From Pedobacter polysacchareus (lineage in GTDB: Bacteria > Bacteroidota > Bacteroidia > Sphingobacteriales > Sphingobacteriaceae), in NCBI RefSeq assembly GCF_019802255.1, contig NZ_JAHYSS010000004.1:186001-250000 (forward strand): a DNA stretch of 64,000 nucleotides, written 5' to 3'. Every line of letters starts with the position of its first letter. Positions within the stretch are counted from its first letter, which is position 1. The notes below the pieces were generated by a model, which saw only the letters and a list, made by a program, of their open reading frames with translations, searched no databases and had not been told where the DNA came from. The translations under genes and the position numbers were made by a program. Positions 7,232 to 14,369 of this stretch are shown one piece after another.

Positions 7232-8956
7232 TTATTTGTGGCTAATATAAAATTCTTTGCTTTGGTATTGGTCTACATCCAGCTCAAACTGCAATTCTGC
7301 AGTGCCTTCCAATTTCTGGAAGCCAAGTTTTGGATAATGTGCTTCTACCATTTGGTTTTTTGCCGTTGGCAGGTACTCCCCAACGATGCGTTTGAAGCCG
7401 TTTTCTTTAGCATAAGCAACCAGCCTGCTTAAAGTAAAATCTTCCATGCCGCGTTTCAGCACTCTGCAGCTCATAAACCAAGTGTCAATAAACAGTGTTT
7501 CCGCATCTTCTTTCTTCAGGATGATGACACAAATCAGCCCGTTATCTCCAAACTTGTCGGACAAGTCAAAAGAGAAACTGGCATATTGATCATCTTTTCC
7601 TAAAGCTTCAATTTCGGCCTCCGTATAGCGAACTGTGCGGAGGTTAAACTGGTTGCTCCTTTGCGATAATTGTGCCACACGGACTTTATTGAAAGAATCA
7701 AAGTTTTTCACTTCCGACACCATGTCCAATGATTTCAGGAAGTCTGCTTCATTGGTAAATGTTTTCAATAGCGAAGCGCGCTGGTGTTCTACCTGATATT
7801 GCTGTGTTCTTTCGGCATCTGCATTAGAGTAGGAAGCGGTTTCAAAAAGGTTTAGGGAATACAGGTATTCCAGGTATTCGCCCGGATCTTCAGGAAGCTC
7901 AGGGACGGTAATGTCTGGTACGTTTTCCCGCACCATATTGCGTTCAAAAGGATTGTCGTCCAGGAATACCATGGAGTCAAATCCGATATTAAGAATGCTT
8001 TGAATCAGTCGGATGTTATCTGCTTTATTATCCCAATTGGCTACAAATACGGCGATATCATCTATTTTCAGCACCATCTCCGGATTGAGTTCAAAAGGAG
8101 CTCTTGCCTTATCTTCGTCGTTTTTACTGCAAACGCAGATGATGATCCCACGATTTTTAAGTTTTTTAACCCATTGCTGGAATTCGGTAAATGCTTTGCC
8201 GATGCCCAGGCCATGGCCTACCTGAATGTTTTCCCATCCATCATCACCAACGATTCCACCCCAGGTGGTATTGTCAAGGTCGAGTACGAGACATTTCTTA
8301 AACTTTCCTTCTACAGCGCATAAAATATCCAGTGTCCGGGAAGCAACATAAGGAAGGATGTCGAGGCTCAGCACCATTTCTGTACTCACATACACATGGC
8401 TATTGAACATCTGGTCGCGTCCGAATTTATTTTGCAATCCTGCGATGTCACAGATGAAGAAGTTCGGATATTCCTGTGCAATTTTCATCAGTTCAAAATT
8501 CAGTTTACGAACTTGAAAGGTAAAAGAGGATGGGACTTTTGTGGCATAACTGCCAAAAACGGTATCTTCAATTTCAGGATAGTTATAATAGATAATGCGA
8601 CCTGAAACGGAATTGCAGAGCATTCGGATAAAATCCAGACGATCGTCGGCAAGGTTTATCTGTTCCGCAGTGGCTGAGGTACTATATTTTTCCAGCAGTT
8701 TATGGGTAGATTGAAATACAACGGAGTAATCGGCGGCAAAGTCATAAAAATCCGATGTTGGATCTAATATCTGACGCTCAATCTGGTTGTATTCTGCTTC
8801 GAATAAATCAATATTATAGTTTCTTTCATAGCCCATTCCTTGGATGGCTACTGCCAGGAATTGAGTAGCGGCATCGCCAAGAAGTGCAACTTTCCGGGTT
8901 GGGAGCGCTGTACTGTCTTTTTTTAAATTGCGTTTAAGTTCTTTAAAAGATATCAT
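7232..8956 (-). CDS. FkbH-like HAD superfamily (IIIC) protein with C-terminal GNAT-like domain
   Basis: Three parts are visible. Residues 1-200 form an N-terminal domain seen in long FkbH proteins. Residues 218-345 are the HAD core, with motif I DLDNTTWGG (Asp226, Asp228), motif II CSKND (Ser277), the NWDNKADNI segment and FLDDNPFER (Asp333/334). The C-terminus, about 400-574, resembles a GNAT acyltransferase. FkbH-type enzymes in methoxymalonyl-ACP pathways take 1,3-bisphosphoglycerate, remove phosphate and leave a glyceryl thioester on an ACP. The next gene encodes an ACP, so the same loading reaction is likely here. No dehydrogenase or methyltransferase for methoxymalonyl synthesis follows; envelope acyltransferases follow instead. 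It is the first gene of the six-gene minus-strand operon. Confidence 0.85.
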   Translation of the reverse strand: MISFKELKRNLKKDSTALPTRKVALLGDAATQFLAVAIQGMGYERNYNIDLFEAEYNQIERQILDPTSDFYDFAADYSVVFQSTHKLLEKYSTSATAEQINLADDRLDFIRMLCNSVSGRIIYYNYPEIEDTVFGSYATKVPSSFTFQVRKLNFELMKIAQEYPNFFICDIAGLQNKFGRDQMFNSHVYVSTEMVLSLDILPYVASRTLDILCAVEGKFKKCLVLDLDNTTWGGIVGDDGWENIQVGHGLGIGKAFTEFQQWVKKLKNRGIIICVCSKNDEDKARAPFELNPEMVLKIDDIAVFVANWDNKADNIRLIQSILNIGFDSMVFLDDNPFERNMVRENVPDITVPELPEDPGEYLEYLYSLNLFETASYSNADAERTQQYQVEHQRASLLKTFTNEADFLKSLDMVSEVKNFDSFNKVRVAQLSQRSNQFNLRTVRYTEAEIEALGKDDQYASFSFDLSDKFGDNGLICVIILKKEDAETLFIDTWFMSCRVLKRGMEDFTLSRLVAYAKENGFKRIVGEYLPTAKNQMVEAHYPKLGFQKLEGTAELQFELDVDQYQSKEFYISHK

Positions 8957-9455
8957 ATAGGTATAAAAAGAATGCTAAAGTACGGGGTTTCTATTTCAGT
9001 GAATAAGCTACCCAAACCTAATAATTGTTTTTGCGAAAATAGCTATTTTTTCTAACTAAGAGCAGATGAAAGTTTCGCTAACTTACTGGAACAGTGTTGC
9101 TGTGCTGTGAGCTGGAGTTGGGCTGGGGAGATTCGGGGAGAGGTTTGGTTAAATGAGGGAAAAAACTACTGAGTATAGCTTTGAAAGGGATTCTTGTTCT
9201 TTCTATTTTCAATGGCTTTTAGGACTGGGTTGCTGGGGCCTTAGCCGGCTTTATGGCCTTCCAAGGGCTATTTTGCTGCACAGCTATTTTGTTCAACTAA
9301 AAGCCCTTTCCGATGAATTACATGAATTCTTCTTTCATGCTAATTGTATGGAGTATGATTCTATACTAAGGGAACTGTGCAGGAGACTTGAAACTATTAT
9401 GCAATTATCTTGTTGTAGGTTATTCAAATTATTTACATATAAAGGGAATCGTATT
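8957..9455. other. Gene-poor 0.5-kb gap between divergent genes
   Basis: No convincing gene. On the minus strand TACTTTAG (8975-8982), one mismatch from TAnnTTTG, may be the -7 box of the FkbH operon. A frame is open from 9153 into the next gene, but its first 101 codons have an odd composition (many Cys, Leu and Phe) and resemble no protein I know. The stretch 9105-9150 is unusually G-rich on the plus strand. A 7-bp inverted repeat, AAGGGCT (9263-9269) and AGCCCTT (9302-9308), brackets two copies of CTATTTTG. Confidence 0.45.
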
Positions 9456-10307
9456 ATGGCAAAGGGAAAAAATGGTCTTCATGGATGGCCAAGTGGTAAA
9501 ATTGGGAGAGTAGTTTATTATGAGCTGAATGGGCAACCAGTGATGCGAGGTATTGGGAAACCTGGAAAACCGAGTTTAAAGCAACAGGCAAATCACCAGT
9601 CTATGGCGGTGACTACCCGTTTCTTGAGCCATCTGAATGACTTTATCAAAAATGGTTTCGAACTCGAAACCCGTGGGACGATTAGAAATCAACATAATCT
9701 GGCTGTTTCTCAGATTAAGAAGAATGCCTTGCAGGGTACATACCCGAACATCAGCATTGATTATGAGAAAGTGCAGCTCAGTAAAGGTACTTTGCTCAAT
9801 CCGAAAGGCCTCCGTATGAAGAAAACAGCAGCTGGACTACAAATCAGCTGGGATCCTGCTTATTCTTATGGTACAGGAGTCCAGTATGACGATACTTTGC
9901 AGCTGGCCGTTTGTTTTCCGGCAACAGGGAAAAAACAGATTGAACTGAATTTTGCGAAGAGAAAAGATGGCACTGCTTTTTTGCCGCTATGTGAATACGA
10001 ATTGAGCCAGTCTATGGAGGTGTACTTGTTTTTAAGAGCTGCAAACCATGATTCCGTTTCTGATACGGTTTATCTGGGCAATCTGAATGGCACTTATGAA
10101 AATCCAAAAATCAAAGAAATCAGGGAAAAAGCACAGGCTGCAGATTTAAAGTTAAATCTACGTTTTGAGCAGATTAATGCACAATATAAGGCGCAAATGA
10201 AGTTGAAACCAGAAGAGCGAGTCGGTGGTAAAGCTTTTCGAAACTTAGAAACAGAATACTTTGTTTTAGTGGATCAGTGGCGATCCCGACAAACAAAACC
10301 AGGCTAA
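9456..10307 (+). CDS. DUF6266-like Bacteroidota protein of unknown function
   Basis: I start at the ATG at 9456, because the N-terminus MAKGKNGLHGWPSGKIGRVV resembles the characteristic start of a Bacteroidota family annotated as DUF6266. In that family a short basic NG-x-x-G-x-x-SGK-x-G segment is followed by a Gly/Pro-rich turn and a conserved helical part. The rest (about residues 110-215) is beta-rich and may be Ig-like, with LQISWDPAYSYGTGVQYDD. The last 60 residues are charged and helical. No signal peptide or membrane segment is visible. Function is unknown, and these genes are often scattered as single units. Neighbours give no hint: a divergent acylation operon upstream and a separately promoted outer-membrane protein downstream. 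Confidence 0.65.
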   Translation: MAKGKNGLHGWPSGKIGRVVYYELNGQPVMRGIGKPGKPSLKQQANHQSMAVTTRFLSHLNDFIKNGFELETRGTIRNQHNLAVSQIKKNALQGTYPNISIDYEKVQLSKGTLLNPKGLRMKKTAAGLQISWDPAYSYGTGVQYDDTLQLAVCFPATGKKQIELNFAKRKDGTAFLPLCEYELSQSMEVYLFLRAANHDSVSDTVYLGNLNGTYENPKIKEIREKAQAADLKLNLRFEQINAQYKAQMKLKPEERVGGKAFRNLETEYFVLVDQWRSRQTKPG

Positions 10308-10325
10308 TTTTAGCCTTATTTTTAA

Positions 10326-10357
10326 TTGCCGGATAGTGGAATTATATATTAATTTTG
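10326..10357 (+). promoter_or_regulatory. Promoter: TTG (10326-10328), 21-bp spacer, TAATTTTG (10350-10357)
   Basis: Both boxes match the Bacteroidota primary sigma consensus (TTG at -33 and TAnnTTTG at -7) with normal spacing. They lie 42 bases upstream of the ATG at 10400, which they should drive. Confidence 0.65.
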
Positions 10358-10399
10358 GGCGTCGTTTTATGTTAACGATTTGAACCCTAAAAACAACCT

Positions 10400-11407
10400 A
10401 TGCGGATTCGTTTACTACTCATTTTTGCTGTACTATTTACGGCCACGGATATTTATGCCCAAGAATTGGAAGGTAATTTAAACTTCCATGGCTTTGCTGA
10501 TAACAGAGAATACTCCAGATCAAATCGCTTTTCTGAAACTATTTTTGGAATGCGCGTTTCTCCTGAAGTAGGTTTGCTGGTGGATAGCACCCACAGAATC
10601 AGAATTGGGTTTAATGCGTTTCATGAATTTGGATCGCCAAAATTTACCACCAGTATTGCACCGGTAGCTTATTACCAGTACATGAAAAAGGACTGGGATT
10701 TTTATCTGGGCGCTTTTCCAAGACAGGGATTGATCTCCGATTTCCCGCGTGCCATATTAAATGACACCTTAAGTTACTACCGTCCTAATATTGAAGGGAT
10801 GTTGGTGAAGTATGAGAATGAAAATTGGAAACAAATTATTTTCATTGATTGGACCAGCAGACAAACGGCAACCGCAAGAGAGAATTTTATCTTCGGTTTT
10901 TCCGGTACCTATAAAAAGGATTTGTTCTTTGTATCTCATCATGCGATGATGCTGCACAATGCAGGGCCAGGTATTCCTATTCCTAACGACCATGTGGAAG
11001 ACAATGGTGCGGCAAGTGTAAAAGTTGGATTGGACCTTTCTAAAAAGACTTTCCTGGATTCTTTGACGCTGAGTGCTGGCGGATTGATTTCATTTGAACG
11101 TATTCGTACGGTTGGTGGCTGGAAAACACCTAAAGGCATGTTGCTGGAATTGAATATGGAGTACCATAAGTTTGGGATCGTCAATTCCTTTTATAAAGGA
11201 GAAGGGCATCACCTGATTATGGGCGATAAGTTCTATACCGCTAAAACTTACAACAGAATGGATTTGACCTGGCGTCCGATCGTTTATAAAAACCTGGAAG
11301 CTAAACTGGTCTTATCTTTCCATTTTGTGGATGGCGTAGTAGATAGTCAGCAGGCATTTGGATTAAGGTATAATCTTTTTGGAAGTAAATCTCTGAAAAG
11401 GAAATAG
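10400..11407 (+). CDS. Secreted protein, probable outer-membrane beta-barrel, unknown function
   Basis: A signal peptide (residues 1-20, ending IYAQ) is followed by about 315 residues of alternating amphipathic strands with frequent aromatic residues, as in LEGNLNFHGFADNREY, HRIRIGFNAFHEFG and AKLVLSFHFVDG. These look like transmembrane beta-strands with polar turns. No catalytic motif is recognised. I infer a Bacteroidota outer-membrane barrel or porin-like protein from composition alone. The C-terminus ends in a basic tail instead of a terminal aromatic residue, which is atypical for a BAM substrate. It has its own promoter and a strong terminator and so is monocistronic. Confidence 0.65.
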   Translation: MRIRLLLIFAVLFTATDIYAQELEGNLNFHGFADNREYSRSNRFSETIFGMRVSPEVGLLVDSTHRIRIGFNAFHEFGSPKFTTSIAPVAYYQYMKKDWDFYLGAFPRQGLISDFPRAILNDTLSYYRPNIEGMLVKYENENWKQIIFIDWTSRQTATARENFIFGFSGTYKKDLFFVSHHAMMLHNAGPGIPIPNDHVEDNGAASVKVGLDLSKKTFLDSLTLSAGGLISFERIRTVGGWKTPKGMLLELNMEYHKFGIVNSFYKGEGHHLIMGDKFYTAKTYNRMDLTWRPIVYKNLEAKLVLSFHFVDGVVDSQQAFGLRYNLFGSKSLKRK

Positions 11408-11450
11408 TCCTCAATGAGGATGAACAACAGTCTATGCTGTGAATTCATTA

Positions 11451-11495
11451 ACATAAAAAAAGGGTTTGTTCTTAGAACAAACCCTTTTTTTATGT
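11451..11495. terminator. Perfect 22-bp inverted repeat, bidirectional terminator
   Basis: Arms 11451-11472 and 11474-11495 are exactly complementary. A GGGTTTGTTCT core sits between A7 and T7 tracts. It lies between the ends of the convergent outer-membrane protein gene and purD, and works in both directions. Confidence 0.9.
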
Positions 11496-11505
11496 GGAAT
11501 CAAAC

Positions 11506-12777
11506 TTATACTAAATCAAATCCAATATCTTCTCTAAAGTATTTTCCATCGAAGTAAATGCGTGCTGCATCGCCTGTGGCGCATTGTAAAGCGTCAAACT
11601 GGCTGTCCTGCAGGCTAGTTACTGCAAGTACTCTACCTCCGTTGGTTTTCACAACACCTCCTTCTAAGCTGGTACCTGCATGGAACACATGAGAATTGCG
11701 CACGTTATCAATACCAGTAATGGTCTTACCTTTTTCGTAATCACCAGGATAGCCACCTGCAACGATCATTACGGTTGCTGCATTTTTAGGGCTGATGGTT
11801 AATTTATAATCTTTTAATTTCTTTTGAGCAGTTGCCATGAAAAGCTCTACCAGATCGTTTTCGATACGTGGGATCACGCTTTCCGTTTCCGGATCACCCA
11901 TTCTGCAATTGTACTCTATAATTAAGGGCTCATCACCAACTTTGAATAAACCAAAGAAGATAAAGCCGGTATAATTAATTTTGTCTTTCTTTAAACCATT
12001 AATGGTAGGAATGATGATTTTCTGCTCTACTTTATTTAAGAAAGCTTCATCTGCGAAAGGAACTGGAGATACAGAACCCATTCCGCCGGTGTTCAGGCCA
12101 GTATCTGCCTGTCCGATTTTTTTATAGTCTTTCGCTTCAGGTAAGATCACATAGTTTTCACCATCTGTCAATACAAAGACCGACAGCTCTATTCCGGTTA
12201 GGAATTCTTCTACCACTACCGTACTTCCAGCATTGCCAAATTTACCACCCAGCATCAATTTTAATTCTGATTGTGCTTCTTCGATCGTATCCAGGATTAA
12301 CACGCCTTTACCTGCAGCTAAACCATCTGCTTTTAATACAATTGGAAGGGCATGTGAAGCCAGGTAGTTTAATCCTTCTTCCAGGCTTTCATTGCTGAAA
12401 GATCTTGATCCTGGGGTTGGGATGCCATGGCGTGCCATAAATTGTTTAGAAAAATCTTTACTTCCTTCCAGGATGGCGCCTTCTTTTTTAGGACCGATTA
12501 CCGGGATGTGCGATACTTCCGAGTCATTCGCAAAGAAATCATGGATCCCATTTACCAAAGGTTCTTCCGGACCAACTACTAAAAGTTCAATGGCTTCTTT
12601 TAATGCAAAAGCTTTTACGGCTTCAAAATCATTAGGATTCAGGCTGATATTTTTTCCGTAAGCGCCGGTACCACCGTTGCCTGGTGCAATAAACAGTTGA
12701 GAACATTGAGAAGATTGGCTCATTTTCCAGGCTAATGCACTTTCTCTGCCGCCGGAACCTAATAGTAAGATATTCAT
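11506..12777 (-). CDS. purD: Phosphoribosylamine--glycine ligase
   Basis: This enzyme joins glycine to 5-phosphoribosylamine with ATP, the second step of de novo purine synthesis, in the cytoplasm. The 423-residue length is normal. The N-terminus MNILLLGSGGRESALAWK is the PurD family signature, followed by the ATP-grasp fold: IVLKADGLAAGKGV (the ATP-binding loop), NTGGMGSVSP and EYNCRMGDPETE (metal and substrate binding). The gene is alone between a terminator and its own promoter, not in a purine cluster. No unusual feature was seen. Confidence 0.97.
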   Translation of the reverse strand: MNILLLGSGGRESALAWKMSQSSQCSQLFIAPGNGGTGAYGKNISLNPNDFEAVKAFALKEAIELLVVGPEEPLVNGIHDFFANDSEVSHIPVIGPKKEGAILEGSKDFSKQFMARHGIPTPGSRSFSNESLEEGLNYLASHALPIVLKADGLAAGKGVLILDTIEEAQSELKLMLGGKFGNAGSTVVVEEFLTGIELSVFVLTDGENYVILPEAKDYKKIGQADTGLNTGGMGSVSPVPFADEAFLNKVEQKIIIPTINGLKKDKINYTGFIFFGLFKVGDEPLIIEYNCRMGDPETESVIPRIENDLVELFMATAQKKLKDYKLTISPKNAATVMIVAGGYPGDYEKGKTITGIDNVRNSHVFHAGTSLEGGVVKTNGGRVLAVTSLQDSQFDALQCATGDAARIYFDGKYFREDIGFDLV

Positions 12778-12839
12778 CTATGTATGGTTTTTTGTTTGAA
12801 TTGTGTAGGTGGATCGGGTACCTGCCCGGTTCTTACCGG

Positions 12840-12847
12840 CAAATATA
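12840..12847 (-). promoter_or_regulatory. -7 element (TATATTTG) for purD
   Basis: The minus strand reads TATATTTG, an exact TAnnTTTG match, 62 bases upstream of the purD ATG. A CTG (one mismatch to TTG) lies 20 bases further up. Confidence 0.5.
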
Positions 12848-13010
12848 CCGCTTTAGGGAAATTATCACAGTTTAACTTGAATATTAAAATTAAAGAGGTA
12901 AGGATGTCTCATTTCTAAGCCGAATGATCTCCGGAAGCAGGGGGGCATTTATTTTTTTAATTATTGTAATTTTCGGGCCCTTTAAGCCGACTTACTCTAC
13001 AAACCAATCA

Positions 13011-13496
13011 ATGATGGAAAAAGCTTTTATCGAAATGATAAACAAACATGCTGGGATTGTATATAAGGTCTGTAGCATGTATGGCCTGGAAAAGGAGGAT
13101 CAGAAAGATCTTTTCCAGGAAATCGTTTTACAGCTATGGAAATCTTTTCCATCTTTTAGACAGGAGGCGCAGGAGAGTACCTGGATGTACCGCATTGCCC
13201 TGAATACAGCGATTAGCAATTTTAGGAAGGAGCGTAAAATCCCTGCCAGCAGTAGCATTTCCGCCGCTGAATTTGAAATTCCTGATGGCTGCATTTTTTC
13301 AGATCAGGAAGACCAGCTGGGCATGTTGAAACTTGCTGTCGGGCAGTTGACGAAAATTGAAAAAGCGGTCATTCTGTTATATTTCGAAGAAAAGAACTAT
13401 CAGGAAATTGCAGACATCACTGGAATGACAAAAACAAATGTTGGGGTGAAAATCAGCAGAATCAAGCAGAAGTTGGAAAAGATAATTAAAGCATAA
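13011..13496 (+). CDS. RNA polymerase sigma factor, ECF (sigma-70 family)
   Basis: The 161-residue protein from ATG 13011 has region 2 (KDLFQEIVLQLWKSFPSF, then STWMYRIALNTAISNFRK, about residues 25-75) and region 4 (KAVILLYFEEKNYQEIADI, then TKTNVGVKISRIKQKLEK), the hallmarks of extracytoplasmic-function sigma factors. The frame is open from 12924, but those extra residues are hydrophobic and absent from the family, so I prefer 13011 (or 13014). The next gene starts 4 bases after the stop and encodes a membrane protein, as is usual for an ECF factor and its regulator. A sequence close to the -7 consensus, TAATTTTC, stands near 12968. Confidence 0.9.
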   Translation: MMEKAFIEMINKHAGIVYKVCSMYGLEKEDQKDLFQEIVLQLWKSFPSFRQEAQESTWMYRIALNTAISNFRKERKIPASSSISAAEFEIPDGCIFSDQEDQLGMLKLAVGQLTKIEKAVILLYFEEKNYQEIADITGMTKTNVGVKISRIKQKLEKIIKA

Positions 13497-13500
13497 GGGG

Positions 13501-14151
13501 ATGAATTTAGAAGAGCTAAAAGGAGCCTGGATAGCACAGCAGGAAAAAATGAGTCCTGTTTCACCACTGAACCCGGATGTAATCAGAGGAATGATCAGTA
13601 AAAGATCTGAAACGATGACTTCAAAAATCAGGAAGTTTTATGTCAATGGGATTTTGTTTTGCAGTTTTTATGTGGTGGTTTCCTGCTTATTGGGCTGGTC
13701 ATCTGATCATGGGGAATTGTTTAACCAGCGGGTGATGATAAGGCTTGGCGCGTTGTTCCTTGCTTTATTTGTACTTGGCCTGGCCTGGCTGAGGATGCGA
13801 AAGATTGATCATGAACAAAATGTTCTGCATCACCTGGAGGAGATGGTGAGTCATTATGTGCTGGCCATGCGGACGGTTGTCGTACTTGTTGTCCTCGCAT
13901 TGGGTACCTTTCTCATTGTACTTCCTTCTTTGAAATTGTCTGAAAATATAGCCAGTCAGGGACTCGTATGGGGTATTTTGGATACTTATGAAATGTTAGT
14001 CATTTTGGCGTTCATCATGTGTTTAGGACAATTTTTTCTGCAAAAGTTGCGTTGGTCTAAAGTAGGGGGACATTACAGTTTGAAGCAGGTAAAGCAGGAG
14101 TTGAAAGCGCTGCGTGAATTGACTGCAGAATTGAGAGAAGATCAAGTCTGA
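13501..14151 (+). CDS. Membrane protein paired with the ECF sigma factor; candidate regulator
   Basis: 216 residues with a soluble N-terminus (MNLEELKGAWIAQQEKM, about 1-45), four hydrophobic segments (about 48-66, 80-98, 120-142 and 155-178) and a charged helical C-terminus (about 188-216). It begins 4 bases after the sigma gene stop, so the two are almost certainly co-translated. Genes in this place often encode anti-sigma factors. Neither the zinc-binding HxxxCxxC motif nor a FecR-like architecture is seen, so an anti-sigma role is only an inference. Similar N-termini (NLEELKxxW) occur in uncharacterised Bacteroidota proteins beside ECF factors. Confidence 0.7.
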   Translation: MNLEELKGAWIAQQEKMSPVSPLNPDVIRGMISKRSETMTSKIRKFYVNGILFCSFYVVVSCLLGWSSDHGELFNQRVMIRLGALFLALFVLGLAWLRMRKIDHEQNVLHHLEEMVSHYVLAMRTVVVLVVLALGTFLIVLPSLKLSENIASQGLVWGILDTYEMLVILAFIMCLGQFFLQKLRWSKVGGHYSLKQVKQELKALRELTAELREDQV

Positions 14152-14369
14152 TTACTGTCCTCTTTTATAGGTTTTTAACAGCTTTTCTCTTAACCACTGT
14201 TAAATTGTTAAAGATTTTTAAATAAAATCACGATGCTAAAGCAAAGTACAGGATATTTTGTAATTTTAGCGCCCAATGACTGCCATTCTGACTTATTGTT
14301 TGATATGGCTTGGTTGTTGTAATTTGTACGTTTTTCAATATTAATAAACAATAAACACAAACATAAAAG

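Noticed and set aside
9153..9455. In-frame 101-codon N-terminal extension of the DUF6266-like gene
   Set aside because: Composition is unlike a protein start, no homology pattern is visible, and the family's usual N-terminus begins at 9456.
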